Positions 35,254 to 44,590 of a stretch of 64,000 bases of DNA are shown here, in pieces. The number at the start of each line of letters is the position of its first letter. The first letter of the stretch is position 1. The stretch is from Accumulibacter sp964420975 (GTDB lineage Bacteria > Pseudomonadota > Gammaproteobacteria > Burkholderiales > Rhodocyclaceae). Below the pieces are notes generated by a model. That model made no database searches. It was not told the DNA's origin and saw only the letters and a program-made list of their open reading frames with translations. The position numbers were made by a program, and so were the translations under genes. Location: contig CAYQVH010000008.1 in the NCBI GenBank assembly GCA_964420975.1, positions 1 through 64,000 of the forward strand, given 5' to 3'.

Positions 35254-37215
35254 ATGCAGGACGTGGCTTCTGGGCACGCGCGGGACACTTTTCCGCGCCT
35301 GCTCTTTCATCATGCCCAGGCGCGCGGCGACGCCATTGCGATGCGCGAGAAGGATCTCGGCATCTGGCAGTGCTGGAGCTGGCGACAGGTCGCCGAAGAG
35401 GTTCGTGCGCTGGCGTCCGGACTCGCCGAGATGGGCTTTCAGCGCGGCGAGAATCTGGCGATTGTCGGCAACAATCGCCCGCGCATGTACATGATGATGA
35501 CGGCGGTGCAATGCCTCGGCGGGGTACCGGTGCCGCTCTATCAGGACGGGGTGGCCGACGAGATGCTTTTCGTTCTCCTCGACGCTGAGGTCCGCTTCCT
35601 GTTCGTCGAAGATCAGGAACAGGTAGACAAGATCCTTGAGATACAAGGGTCGTTACCGCAGCTTACGCATCTGTTTTACGACGATCCACGCGGGATGCGC
35701 CACTACACGCTGCCGTTCATCCATGACGTGCGCGAGCTGATGGAAATGGGGCGTATTCATAACCGCAATCACCCTGATCTCTTGCCGCTCGCCGTTGCTG
35801 CCGGTTTGTCGACCGACGTCAGCGTCATGCTGTATACCTCGGGAACCACCGGCAAGCCGAAGGGTGTTCGCCTGACTCATCAGGCGTTCATTAGCGCGGC
35901 TGGCGGCGGCATCGCCTTCGATCGCCTGAGTGCACAGGAAGACGTTCTCTCGTACCTGCCGATGGCGTGGGTTGGCGACCATTTGTTTTCGTTTGCGCAG
36001 GCGCTGGTCGTCGGTTTCACGATCAACTGCCCCGAGTCGGCAGATACCGTGATGACCGATTTGCGCGAGATTGGACCGACGTATTACTTCGCCCCGCCCC
36101 GGGTCTTCGAGAACCTGCTGACACAGGTAATGATCCGCATGGAAGATGCGAGCGTCGTCAAGCAGAAGCTGTTCCACTTCTTCATGGCGGTAGCGCGCCG
36201 GTGTGGTGCCGAGATCCTCGATCGACGCGCGGTCGGTGTCGCCGACCGGCTGCTTTACGCGCTCGGCAAGGTCCTCGTCTATGGGCCGCTGAAGAACGTT
36301 CTCGGGATGAGCCGAATTCGTGTCGCCTACACCGCCGGGGCGGCGATTGGTCCCGATCTTTTCCGCTTCTATCGTTCGCTCGGGATTAACCTGAAGCAGC
36401 TCTATGGACAGACCGAAACCTGCGCCTACGTCTGTTTGCAACCCGACGGCGAAATCAAGTTCGACAGCGTCGGCAAGCCGGCGCCCGGTGTCGAAGTCAA
36501 GCTTGCCGATAACGGTGAGATTCTGGTGCGGGGGCCGATGCTGCTCAAGGAGTATTACAAGCGCCCGGATGCGACCGCGGAAGCGCTTGACGCAGAAGGC
36601 TATTTCATGACCGGTGACGCCGGTCTGTTCGACGACGACGGACACCTGAAAATCATCGACCGCGCCAAAGACGTCGGCAAACTCGCCAACGGCGCCATCT
36701 ACGCCCCCAACTACATCGAAAACAAGCTCAAGTTTTTTCCCTATATCAAGGAGGCGGTTGCTTTTGGCGATCGTCGCGAGCGCGTCTGTGCGTTTATCAA
36801 CATCGACCTCGGGGCAGTCGGGAACTGGGCCGAGCGACGCGGCATCGCGTATTCCGGTTATACCGACCTGGCAGCGAAGCCGGAGGTGTATGGACTGATT
36901 CAGGAGTCGATCGAACAGATAAACGCCGAACTGGTTGCCGAAGGAACGCTCGCCGATTCGCAGATTCACCGCTTTCTGATTCTGCACAAGGAACTGGATC
37001 CGGACGACGACGAATTGACGCGAACGCGCAAGGTACGGCGCAATTTTGTCGCCGAAAAGTATGCCGTGCTCATCGACGCGCTATACAGCGGCAAGCGCAG
37101 CCAGTATATCGAGACCGTCGTCAAGTTCGAGGATGGTCGCCAGGGCAGGGTGGCGGCCGACCTCGCCATTCACGAGGCGAAGACTTTCGGCATCGCCGGG
37201 AGGGTCGCGCAATGA
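35254..37215 (+). CDS. AMP-dependent acyl-CoA synthetase
   Basis: A 653-residue adenylate-forming ligase of the long-chain acyl-CoA synthetase type. It would convert a carboxylic acid, ATP and CoA to acyl-CoA and AMP. Seen: the P-loop-like YTSGTTGKPKGVRLTH (about residues 191-206), GQTE near residue 387, the TGDAGLFDDDGHLKIIDR core (about 452-469), and the C-terminal flexible domain. The ATG at 35254 follows CGGAGGAG; upstream in-frame sequence to 35149 lacks family resemblance. Its stop overlaps the livG-like start (ATGA). Such synthetase-Liv clusters occur in betaproteobacteria and may bring in and activate aromatic or fatty acids; the true substrate is unknown. Confidence 0.9.
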   Translation: MQDVASGHARDTFPRLLFHHAQARGDAIAMREKDLGIWQCWSWRQVAEEVRALASGLAEMGFQRGENLAIVGNNRPRMYMMMTAVQCLGGVPVPLYQDGVADEMLFVLLDAEVRFLFVEDQEQVDKILEIQGSLPQLTHLFYDDPRGMRHYTLPFIHDVRELMEMGRIHNRNHPDLLPLAVAAGLSTDVSVMLYTSGTTGKPKGVRLTHQAFISAAGGGIAFDRLSAQEDVLSYLPMAWVGDHLFSFAQALVVGFTINCPESADTVMTDLREIGPTYYFAPPRVFENLLTQVMIRMEDASVVKQKLFHFFMAVARRCGAEILDRRAVGVADRLLYALGKVLVYGPLKNVLGMSRIRVAYTAGAAIGPDLFRFYRSLGINLKQLYGQTETCAYVCLQPDGEIKFDSVGKPAPGVEVKLADNGEILVRGPMLLKEYYKRPDATAEALDAEGYFMTGDAGLFDDDGHLKIIDRAKDVGKLANGAIYAPNYIENKLKFFPYIKEAVAFGDRRERVCAFINIDLGAVGNWAERRGIAYSGYTDLAAKPEVYGLIQESIEQINAELVAEGTLADSQIHRFLILHKELDPDDDELTRTRKVRRNFVAEKYAVLIDALYSGKRSQYIETVVKFEDGRQGRVAADLAIHEAKTFGIAGRVAQ

Positions 37216-37994
37216 GTCGGCAGAGGGGTGAAGTCATCCTCGATCTCCAACGCGTCTCGCTTTCTTTCGGGGGCGTCAAGGCGCTGACCGACATTTCTTT
37301 CGACGTTCGAGAACACGAAATTCGCGCCATCATCGGGCCCAACGGGGCCGGCAAGAGTTCGATGCTGAACGTCATCAACGGCGTCTATCGCCCGCAGGAA
37401 GGCGAGATCATCCTGCGCGGCCAGCACTTCGCCAGAATGAGTCCCTACAAGGCGGCGCAGGCGGGGATCTCGAGAACCTTTCAGAACATCGCGCTGTTCA
37501 AGGGGATGTCGGTCATCGACAACCTGATGACCGGGCGCAACCTGAAGATCTCGAGCAACCTATTGCAGCAGGCGTTGTGGTGGGGGCCGGCGCGGCGGGA
37601 GGAAATCACACACCGGCTCAAGGTGGAGGAGATTATCGACTTCCTCGAAATCCAGCATATCCGCAAGACGCCGGTCGGTCGCCTGCCTTACGGCCTGCAG
37701 AAGCGCGTCGATCTGGGACGCGCGCTGGCCATGGAGCCGAGCATTTTGCTGCTCGACGAGCCCATGGCCGGGATGAACGTCGAGGAAAAGCAGGACATGT
37801 GTCGCTTCATACTCGACGTTAACGACCAGTTGGGGACGACCATCGTCCTGATCGAGCACGACATGGGCGTGGTGATGGATATTTCCGACCGTGTCGTCGT
37901 CCTCGACTACGGACGCAAGATCGGTGATGGCGTTCCGGACGAGGTGCGTAGGAATCCGGAGGTGGTCAGCGCTTACCTTGGTGCGGATCATTAA
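37212..37994 (+). CDS. livG: branched-chain-type ABC transporter ATPase LivG
   Basis: A 260-residue ABC ATPase of the LivG class. Seen: Walker A GPNGAGKSS (about residues 45-53), the long LivG insert with ISRTFQNIALFKGM (about 86), a modified signature LPYGLQKR in place of LSGGQ (about 158), Walker B ILLLDEPMAGMN (about 177), and the C-terminal EVVSAYLG motif that ends LivG proteins. It overlaps the acyl-CoA synthetase stop by four bases and precedes livH. With livH, livM, the binding protein and livF it forms a complete importer of amino-acid-like or aromatic acid substrates. Confidence 0.92.
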   Translation: MSRQRGEVILDLQRVSLSFGGVKALTDISFDVREHEIRAIIGPNGAGKSSMLNVINGVYRPQEGEIILRGQHFARMSPYKAAQAGISRTFQNIALFKGMSVIDNLMTGRNLKISSNLLQQALWWGPARREEITHRLKVEEIIDFLEIQHIRKTPVGRLPYGLQKRVDLGRALAMEPSILLLDEPMAGMNVEEKQDMCRFILDVNDQLGTTIVLIEHDMGVVMDISDRVVVLDYGRKIGDGVPDEVRRNPEVVSAYLGADH

Positions 37995-38006
37995 GGAGCT
38001 GAGGGG

Positions 38007-38936
38007 ATGGGATTCTTCATTGAGACACTGATCGGCGGCCTGATGGCCGGCATGTTGTACTCCCTGGTCGCACTTGGATTCGTCCTCATTTTCAAGGCGT
38101 CCGGCGTTTTCAACTTTGCCCAGGGGGCGATGGTGCTCTTTGCCGCGCTGGCGATGGCTCGCTTTAGCGCCTGGATTCCCGAGTGGCTTGGTATTGAGAG
38201 CCGTCTGCTCGGCAATGGTCTGGCTTTTCTCGTCGCCGGGGCATTGATGTTTATCGTTGCTTGGCTGATCGAGCGGCTCGTCCTGCGCCACCTGGTGAAT
38301 CAGGAGGGGGCGACGCTGCTGATGGCGACGCTGGGTATTGCCTACGTTCTCGAGGGGATCGGCACCGGCGTGTTCGGGACCGACGTTTATAAGATCGACG
38401 TCGGCATGCCCAAGGACCCCGTGTTGATTCTCGAAGGCAGTTTCGAGGGTGGCTTGCTGATCAACAAAGAGGACTTTGTTGCCGCACTGATCGCGGCTGC
38501 CCTCGTCGCCTTATTGGCGTTGTTCTTTCAGAAGACGCCCACCGGTCGTGCTCTGCGCGCAGTGGCCGACGACCACCAGGCGGCGCAGTCGATCGGCATC
38601 CCACTGAACCGGATCTGGGTGATTGTGTGGTGCGTGGCCGGTGTCGTCGCGCTGGTCGCCGGCGTCATCTGGGGCTCGAAGCTCGGCGTCCAGTTTTCGC
38701 TGGCGACGGTGGCATTGCGAGCCCTGCCAGTTGTCATTCTTGGCGGGCTGACTTCGGTTCCCGGAGCGATTATCGGCGGCTTGATTATCGGCGTCGGCGA
38801 GAAGCTGTCAGAGGTCTACCTCGGTCCGCACATCGGTGGTGGCATCGAGATTTGGTTTGCCTACCAATTGGCTCTGGTTTTCCTGCTCTTCAGGCCGCAA
38901 GGTCTGTTTGGCGAGAAGATCATCGACCGCGTTTAG
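38007..38936 (+). CDS. livH: branched-chain-type ABC transporter permease LivH
   Basis: A 309-residue permease with about eight hydrophobic segments. Seen: the N-terminal GGLMAGMLYSLVALGFVLIF (family hallmark, near residue 10) followed by KASGVFNFAQGAM, and the C-terminal LGGLTSVPGAIIGGLIIGVGE with the EAA-like loop (about residues 245-265, part). It begins 12 bases after livG with an AAGGAG site and is 13 bases ahead of livM. Its partner LivM is next. The transported compound is not shown by sequence. Confidence 0.92.
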   Translation: MGFFIETLIGGLMAGMLYSLVALGFVLIFKASGVFNFAQGAMVLFAALAMARFSAWIPEWLGIESRLLGNGLAFLVAGALMFIVAWLIERLVLRHLVNQEGATLLMATLGIAYVLEGIGTGVFGTDVYKIDVGMPKDPVLILEGSFEGGLLINKEDFVAALIAAALVALLALFFQKTPTGRALRAVADDHQAAQSIGIPLNRIWVIVWCVAGVVALVAGVIWGSKLGVQFSLATVALRALPVVILGGLTSVPGAIIGGLIIGVGEKLSEVYLGPHIGGGIEIWFAYQLALVFLLFRPQGLFGEKIIDRV

Positions 38937-38949
38937 GATCGGGGGGACC

Positions 38950-40026
38950 ATGCTGTATCGCGAGAACGGGCAATTCAAGACGACCTATGCTGCAGACCAG
39001 CAAATCTTTCCGATCGCCCAGGATCGCTGGCTGATTCTCGGCCTTGTCGTCTTCGCCTTTGTCGGCGTGCCGATGCTGGTCGACGAGTACCTGCTGCGAG
39101 CGATTCTGATTCCGTTCCTGATTCTTTCGCTGGCGGCGCTGGGGGTCAATATTCTCGTTGGCTACTGTGGGCAGATTACGCTCGGCGCGGGAGCCTTCAT
39201 GGCGGTGGGCGCTTACGCGGCGTATAACTTCCAGATCCGGATCGACGGGATTCCCTTGTTGGCGTGTTTTCTGCTTGGTGGCTTGACGTCGTCGGCAGTC
39301 GGCATCTTCTTTGGCATTCCCAGCCTGCGCGTTCGTGGGCTCTATCTGGCGGTGGCGACGCTCGCCGCGCAGTTCTTTACCGACTGGGTGTTCTTGCGCG
39401 TGCCGTGGTTTACCAACAACGCTTCGTCAGGGTCGGTCTCGGTTGCCAATTTGCAGGTTCTTGGCTGGCAGATCAGCGAACCGATCGACAAGTATCTCTT
39501 TTGCCTCGCTTGGCTGACGGTGTTTGCTCTGTTGGCCAAGAACCTCACGCGTTGTGCCGTCGGCCGGCAATGGATGGCGATCCGCGATATGGACGTCGCC
39601 GCCGAGGTGATCGGCATTCGCCCGATGTTTGCCAAGCTCTCTGCCTTCGCGGTCAGCTCATTCTTCGTCGGCATCGCCGGCGCGTTGTGGGGTTTTGTTC
39701 ATCTCGCGTCGTGGGAGCCGGCCGCGTTTTCGGTCGACCGCTCGTTCCAGTTGCTGTTTATGGTGATCATTGGCGGTCTCGGCTCAATCATGGGTAGTTT
39801 CTTTGGTGCCGCTTTCATCGTCGTCCTGCCGATTGCCCTCAATCAATTCCTGCCCGCGGTCGGTCGCGTCTTTGGAATCACCATCTCAACCGCGGGTATT
39901 TCTCACGCCGAGTTGATTCTCTTCGGCGTGCTGATCATTTTCTTTTTGATCAAGGAGCCGCATGGCATCGCTCGCTTGTGGTCGACTGGAAAGGAAAAAC
40001 TGCGTCTGTGGCCGTTCCCGCACTGA
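38950..40026 (+). CDS. livM: branched-chain-type ABC transporter permease LivM
   Basis: A 358-residue permease of the LivM class with an N-terminal cytoplasmic stretch of about 28 residues and about nine hydrophobic segments. Seen: GVNILVGYCGQITLGAGAFMAVGAYA (about residue 72, in part), RVRGLYLAVATLAAQF (about 120), and FAVSSFFVGIAGALWGF with MVIIGGLGSIMGSFFG (about 240-280), all typical. The ATG at 38950 follows GGGGGGACC; an earlier in-frame start at 38836 would overlap livH by 100 bases and is rejected. It is followed by the substrate-binding protein gene. Confidence 0.92.
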   Translation: MLYRENGQFKTTYAADQQIFPIAQDRWLILGLVVFAFVGVPMLVDEYLLRAILIPFLILSLAALGVNILVGYCGQITLGAGAFMAVGAYAAYNFQIRIDGIPLLACFLLGGLTSSAVGIFFGIPSLRVRGLYLAVATLAAQFFTDWVFLRVPWFTNNASSGSVSVANLQVLGWQISEPIDKYLFCLAWLTVFALLAKNLTRCAVGRQWMAIRDMDVAAEVIGIRPMFAKLSAFAVSSFFVGIAGALWGFVHLASWEPAAFSVDRSFQLLFMVIIGGLGSIMGSFFGAAFIVVLPIALNQFLPAVGRVFGITISTAGISHAELILFGVLIIFFLIKEPHGIARLWSTGKEKLRLWPFPH

Positions 40027-40090
40027 CGGCGCGAACGCAGGTGCACCGAGAATCGGTAACCAAGGCGGAACTTACAAAGAGGAGACCCTA

Positions 40091-41428
40091 ATGAAGCTAC
40101 GCAAACTCGTCCTGATGGCGTCGACGGCGGCTCTCGCCTGTACCTCGCTGCTCAATGTGCCGGCGGTTTTGGCTCAGGCCAAGGAGCAGTTCTTTCCGGT
40201 ACTGGTTTATCGTACCGGCGCCTATTCGGCGAACGGCAGTCAGTGGGCCAATGGCTACGTGGATTATCTGAAACTGGTTAATGCCAGGGGCGGCATTAAC
40301 GGGGTGAAGATTATCTACGAAGAGTGCGAGACGGCGTACGCGACGGACCGTGGTGTCGAGTGTTACGAGCGGCTCAAGGGCAAACACGGCGGCGGAACGC
40401 TCTTTCAACCGCTGTCGACGGGGATTACCTTTGCGTTGACGGAAAAAGCGCCGGTAGACAAAATCCCGCTGATCACCGCGGGTTACGGGCGCAGCGAATC
40501 GCAAAACGGCGCCGTGTTCACCTGGAACTTCCCGCTGCTCGGCACGTACTGGGTGGGCGCCGACGTCGCCATTCAGCACATTGCCAAGAAGGAGGGTGGC
40601 GTTGCCAAGCTCAAGGGCAAGAAGATCGCGCTCGTCTACCACGATAGCCCGTACGGCAAGGAGCCGATTCCGGTGCTGCAGGAACTGGGCAAGCTGCATG
40701 GCTTCGAGGTTCTCCTGCTGCCGGTCGCGCATCCGGGGGTCGAGCAGAAGGCGACCTGGCTCCAGATCCGGCAGCAGAAGCCGGACTACGTTCTGCTTTG
40801 GGGTTGGGGAGTGATGAACTCGACTGCTTTGCGTGAGGCACAGTCAACCGGTTACCCGCGCGACAAGATGATGGGTATCTGGTGGGCCAGTGCCGAACCC
40901 GACGTCAAGGACGTGGCGGACGGTGCCAAGGGCTATAGTGGTTTGACGCTGCAACACGGCGCCGAGCCGAACTCGAAGGTGGTCAAGGAGGTCGTCGACC
41001 AGATCTATGCGAAGGGGCAGGGCACTGGCCCCAAAGATGAGGTGGGACAGGTGCTTTACATGCGCGGTCTGATCTCGGCGATGCTGGGTGTCGAAGGCGT
41101 GCGCAAGGCGCAGGAGCGATTCGGCAAGGGCAAGGTGATGAGCGGCGAGCAGGTGCGTTGGGGTCTCGAAAACCTGAACCTCGATCAGAAGACCCTCGAC
41201 AGCCTGGGATTCGCTGGTGTCATGCGACCGGTACAGACGTCGTGCCTCGACCATATGGGATCGGCGTGGGTGCGCGTGCATACCTGGAATGGCAGCAAGT
41301 GGGAATTTGCTTCCGACTGGTACCAGGCGGACGAGAAGACCTTGCGGCCGATGGTCATGCTGGCTTCGAACAAGTACGCGGAAGAGAAGAAGATCAAACC
41401 GAGAACGCCGGACGAGTGCAAGAAATAA
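40091..41428 (+). CDS. periplasmic substrate-binding protein of the Liv-type transporter
   Basis: A 445-residue exported binding protein of the Leu/Ile/Val receptor superfamily. Seen: a signal peptide (about residues 1-29, ending VLAQA), mature N-terminus KEQFFPVLVYRTGAYSANG, the hinge-like GVKIIYEECETAY (about 81), and the C-terminal AEEKKIKPRTPDECKK. It is longer than classic LivK (about 345), and this longer form is common for binding proteins paired with acyl-CoA synthetases. The ATG follows AGAGGAGACC. It sits between livM and livF. The ligand is probably an aromatic or acyl compound, which is a context guess. Confidence 0.87.
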   Translation: MKLRKLVLMASTAALACTSLLNVPAVLAQAKEQFFPVLVYRTGAYSANGSQWANGYVDYLKLVNARGGINGVKIIYEECETAYATDRGVECYERLKGKHGGGTLFQPLSTGITFALTEKAPVDKIPLITAGYGRSESQNGAVFTWNFPLLGTYWVGADVAIQHIAKKEGGVAKLKGKKIALVYHDSPYGKEPIPVLQELGKLHGFEVLLLPVAHPGVEQKATWLQIRQQKPDYVLLWGWGVMNSTALREAQSTGYPRDKMMGIWWASAEPDVKDVADGAKGYSGLTLQHGAEPNSKVVKEVVDQIYAKGQGTGPKDEVGQVLYMRGLISAMLGVEGVRKAQERFGKGKVMSGEQVRWGLENLNLDQKTLDSLGFAGVMRPVQTSCLDHMGSAWVRVHTWNGSKWEFASDWYQADEKTLRPMVMLASNKYAEEKKIKPRTPDECKK

Positions 41429-41496
41429 GCGTCGAGAGTACCGATGCGGCGCGCGGCCGCGTGCCGCGCGTCTGTTTTCCTGTCTGAGGGATCGCC

Positions 41497-42309
41497 ATGA
41501 GCAGCGCCAACGATCTATTGCGCGTCAACAGCATCGAAGTGATCTACAACCACGTCATCCTGGTGCTTAAAGGCGTTTCCTTCAGCGTCCCCGAGCGCGG
41601 CATCGTTGCCTTGCTGGGAGGCAACGGGGCCGGCAAGACGACCACCTTGCGTGCGGTGAGCAATCTGCTGCGTGGTGAGCGCGGCGACGTGACGAAGGGA
41701 ACGATCGAACTCCGTGGCGAGCGGATCGAAGCGCTAACGCCGGCCGATCTGGTCAAACGCGGCGTCATCCAGGTAATGGAGGGGCGGCATTGCTTCGCTC
41801 ATCTCAGCATCGAGGAAAACCTCCTCACCGGCGCCTATACGCGTGCCGACGGCAGGGGAGCGATTGCCGAGACGCTTGACAAGGTGTACGCGTACTTTCC
41901 GCGCCTGAAAACCCGGCGCAGCAGCCAAGCGGCTTATACCTCTGGCGGCGAGCAGCAGATGTGTGCCATCGGCCGTGCGTTGATGGCCAATCCGCGCATG
42001 GTTCTACTCGACGAACCGTCGATGGGACTCGCACCACAGATCGTCGACGAAGTGTTTACCATCGTCAAGGACCTCAACCAGAAGGAAGGAGTGACCTTTC
42101 TGCTCGCCGAGCAAAACACCAACATGGCGCTACGCTACGCCGACTTTGGCTACATACTGGAAAACGGGCGCGTCGTGATGGAAGGACAAGCGGCCGAGCT
42201 GGCGAGCAACGAGGACGTCAAGGAGTTCTATTTGGGATTATCGTCAGGCGGTCGCAAGAGCTTCCGTGACGTGAAGCACTATCGTCGACGGAAGCGCTGG
42301 CTGTCGTGA
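41497..42309 (+). CDS. livF: branched-chain-type ABC transporter ATPase LivF
   Basis: A 270-residue ABC ATPase of the LivF class. Seen: Walker A GGNGAGKTT (about residues 41-49), the LivF stretch VMEGRHCFAHLSIEENL (about 94), signature YTSGGEQQM (about 149), Walker B RMVLLDEPSMGLAPQIVDE (about 165), and the switch His replaced by Gln in LLAEQNTNMAL, as usual in LivF. The C-terminal tail (GGRKSFRDVKHYRRRKRWLS) is a basic extension of about 20 residues beyond ordinary LivF, typical of the synthetase-linked subgroup. It closes the five-gene importer set. Confidence 0.92.
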   Translation: MSSANDLLRVNSIEVIYNHVILVLKGVSFSVPERGIVALLGGNGAGKTTTLRAVSNLLRGERGDVTKGTIELRGERIEALTPADLVKRGVIQVMEGRHCFAHLSIEENLLTGAYTRADGRGAIAETLDKVYAYFPRLKTRRSSQAAYTSGGEQQMCAIGRALMANPRMVLLDEPSMGLAPQIVDEVFTIVKDLNQKEGVTFLLAEQNTNMALRYADFGYILENGRVVMEGQAAELASNEDVKEFYLGLSSGGRKSFRDVKHYRRRKRWLS

Positions 42310-42340
42310 ATCACCGTGTCTCACGGCCGGGTCGGCGGCA

Positions 42341-42817
42341 GTGAGACGCCTGCTATGGCTGGTAGGGTATTGCTTGACCGCCGTTGCCGCGGCCGGCGAG
42401 CAGGCTGCAGCCTCCCGTTTACAAGTCGGCGACTGCGTGCTCTATCGCGAGGGTGGCGACGGCTTGGTGTTGATTACGCCCGTCTACTGGCTGCGCGGCA
42501 CCGTCGTAAGTGTGGTCGACGAGCAACGCTTGGCCGGTACTTGTCCGCACATTGGAAAGCCGTTGCTCGCCTATTCGCCCGCCGACCATGCGCGGCTGGC
42601 GGCGGCAATGCCGTGCGTCAGCGACGGAGGACCCCCCGTCGAAGTGCGCTTTGCTCGTGTTGGGGTCGCCGTTGACGACTGGGAAACGCCTTGGTCGTCC
42701 CAGCAGGGAGCGACCGGTTGGCTTTTTCGGGGCCGTTTTCTTGAACAGGCTCTGGCGAAGGGCAAGGTGATCGAGATCAACGCCAACCGCCTGACGACGT
42801 GCGGGAGGGACCAATGA
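42341..42817 (+). CDS. exported protein of unknown function, coupled to the CaiB-family gene
   Basis: A 158-residue protein I do not recognise. Seen: a GTG start, an N-terminal hydrophobic segment that looks like a signal peptide (about residues 3-20), and a mature part with four cysteines (DCVLYREGG, GTCPHIG, MPCVSDG, TTCGRD), which may form disulfides in the periplasm. The region VYWLRGTVVSVVDEQRL suggests a small beta-barrel fold, but this is only an impression. It lies 31 bases after livF, and its stop overlaps the start of the next gene (ATGA), so it is expressed with the CaiB-family gene. Confidence 0.7.
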   Translation: MRRLLWLVGYCLTAVAAAGEQAAASRLQVGDCVLYREGGDGLVLITPVYWLRGTVVSVVDEQRLAGTCPHIGKPLLAYSPADHARLAAAMPCVSDGGPPVEVRFARVGVAVDDWETPWSSQQGATGWLFRGRFLEQALAKGKVIEINANRLTTCGRDQ

Positions 42818-43980
42818 CGGGTGGGCCGCTAAGCGGTGTTCGTGTGCTCGATCTGACGCGCCTGTTCCCCGGGCCGGTAGCGACGCTGCATCTTGCCGAC
42901 ATGGGTGCCGACGTGATCAAGATCGAAGATCACGAAGCGGGTGACTACGCGCGTGTGCTCGGCGACGGGCCCGACGGCGTCAGCTACCTCTTCCGCTGTG
43001 TCAATCGCAACAAGCGCGGCCTGCGGCTCGATCTGAAGAGGGAGCGCGGTCGTGCGCTGTTCCTGCGCCTGGCTGCGACGGCGGACGTTGTCGTCGAGAG
43101 TTTCCGGCCGGGGGTGAGCGAGCGCCTTGGTATCGGCTACGAAACCTTGCGTGCGCTAAATCCCCGACTCGTCTATTGCGCCATTACCGGCTACGGCCAG
43201 GATGGCCCGCTGGCTGGCGTTGCCGGACACGATCTGAATTACGTCGCGCTCGCCGGGGTGCTCGATCAGATCGGCACTGACGGCGGGCCGCCAGCGATAC
43301 CCAACCTGCAGATTGGCGATCTGCTCGGCGGGGCAACCATGGCGGTGATCGGTATATTGGCTGCGCTGTTCGACGCCCGGCGCAGCGGTAACGGTCGGTT
43401 GGTCGATGTCGCCATGAGTGAAGCCGTTCTGGCGCACCACCTGTTTCCCTTGTTTGCCTTCCAGAGCGAAGGCGTTGTCCCGGAGCGCGGCAACGACCTC
43501 CTGACCGGTGGCGACGCTGGCTACGCGGTGTACGAGACCGCTGACCGCCGCTACATGGCGGTGGCGCCACTCGAGCGCAAGTTCTGGCAGATCTTTTGCC
43601 GAACGCTCGGTCATCCAGAATGGGAAACGTTACACGGCGCGCGTGGCGAGCAGGCGGCAGACCTGCGCCGTCAACTGACAAAGATTTTCGCCAGCCGCAG
43701 TCAGGCCGAGTGGAGCGAGGTCTTTGCCGCCGCCGACTGTTGCGTGACGCCGATTCTCACTCTTGCCGAGGCCCTCGCGCATCCGCAATTTGTCGCCCGC
43801 GGCATGGTGGTCAGTGCCGGCGGCGTGGTGCAATACGCGCCGCCGCTGAAAATGTCCGAGTGGCGTTTCTGCGTCGAGCGCTCAGCACCCTCGGCTGGCG
43901 AGCACAACCGGGAAATCCTCAGCGAGGCGGGTCTAAGCGCTGACGAAATCGACGAACTGGTCGCAGAATCGGTCATCTGA
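42814..43980 (+). CDS. CaiB/BaiF CoA-transferase family protein, probable alpha-methylacyl-CoA racemase
   Basis: A 388-residue CoA-binding enzyme of the class III CoA-transferase fold. Seen: the N-terminal LSGVRVLDLTRLFPGP, the CoA-binding MGADVIKIED, and a GHDLNYVALAG motif (about residue 124) that in alpha-methylacyl-CoA racemases contains the catalytic His; the later GDLLGGATMAV is also typical. The family includes racemases and formyl-, carnitine- or succinyl-CoA transferases, so the racemase reading is preferred but not certain. It would fit branched or bile-like acyl-CoA breakdown behind the synthetase and importer upstream. ATGA overlap with the preceding gene. Confidence 0.82.
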   Translation: MTGGPLSGVRVLDLTRLFPGPVATLHLADMGADVIKIEDHEAGDYARVLGDGPDGVSYLFRCVNRNKRGLRLDLKRERGRALFLRLAATADVVVESFRPGVSERLGIGYETLRALNPRLVYCAITGYGQDGPLAGVAGHDLNYVALAGVLDQIGTDGGPPAIPNLQIGDLLGGATMAVIGILAALFDARRSGNGRLVDVAMSEAVLAHHLFPLFAFQSEGVVPERGNDLLTGGDAGYAVYETADRRYMAVAPLERKFWQIFCRTLGHPEWETLHGARGEQAADLRRQLTKIFASRSQAEWSEVFAAADCCVTPILTLAEALAHPQFVARGMVVSAGGVVQYAPPLKMSEWRFCVERSAPSAGEHNREILSEAGLSADEIDELVAESVI

Positions 43981-44046
43981 CTTCTTGATCCCGTGTCCCC
44001 GGACGGGCTGGCGGCCACCCTGCAGCGCAAGGTCGGCGTCGTGGTG

Positions 44047-44508
44047 TCAGGACTTTTCGCTCCCGCCGTCGTCGCCCTGACCGGCTGCGGCTGCCGCCTG
44101 CTGAATCTGGTCGTTCATTTGTTGCAGCAGGTTCCACGGCCACATGGCCGCCATTTTCAGTACCTCGCCGCCTGCGACGGCGGTGGGCTGCGCGGTCTCG
44201 GCGGGGGGCGTCGCGCTGTAGCTGCTCGCCATATGGCCAAGTGCATGCACCGCGTTGAGCGTCACACACTGCATCTCCAGACCCTGGATGGTCATCTGCA
44301 GCATGGACAGATTCATTTTGAGCCAGTTTTCGACCGCTTTGAGGTCGGCGATCTTCTTCTCGATTTCGCCGACGTCGAGCGTCGGCGTCATCATATTGGG
44401 GAGGGCGAGGCCCATGTTTCCCCACATCTTTTTGGCCAAGTTGAGGGGGTCGATAACGGACGGCTGGTTGGGCATGTTGGGCTGCTCCACGGGTTGTTGT
44501 CGATCCAT
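44047..44508 (-). CDS. phaM: PHA granule-associated regulator PhaM
   Basis: A 153-residue protein. In Ralstonia, PhaM binds PHA synthase, phasin and DNA, activates the synthase and ties granules to the nucleoid. Seen: the conserved MTPTLDVGEIEKKIADLKAVENWL block (about residues 40-64, in part) followed by LSMLQMTIQGLEMQCVTLNA, characteristic of the PhaM family. The Ala/Gln-rich C-terminus is short here, and the Lys-rich DNA-binding tail of the Ralstonia protein is not visible, so DNA binding may differ. It diverges from the FabI-like gene. It adds a third PHA-control gene to the window, far from phaB/phaR. Confidence 0.87.
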   Translation of the reverse strand: MDRQQPVEQPNMPNQPSVIDPLNLAKKMWGNMGLALPNMMTPTLDVGEIEKKIADLKAVENWLKMNLSMLQMTIQGLEMQCVTLNAVHALGHMASSYSATPPAETAQPTAVAGGEVLKMAAMWPWNLLQQMNDQIQQAAAAAGQGDDGGSEKS

Positions 44509-44590
44509 GGTAACAGACTTTGGCGGTGGCGCGCCTTTCGCGGAGTGGCTTCGGGTAGCCCCATCCGGTCAAGGGCGACAAACAAGGCGC

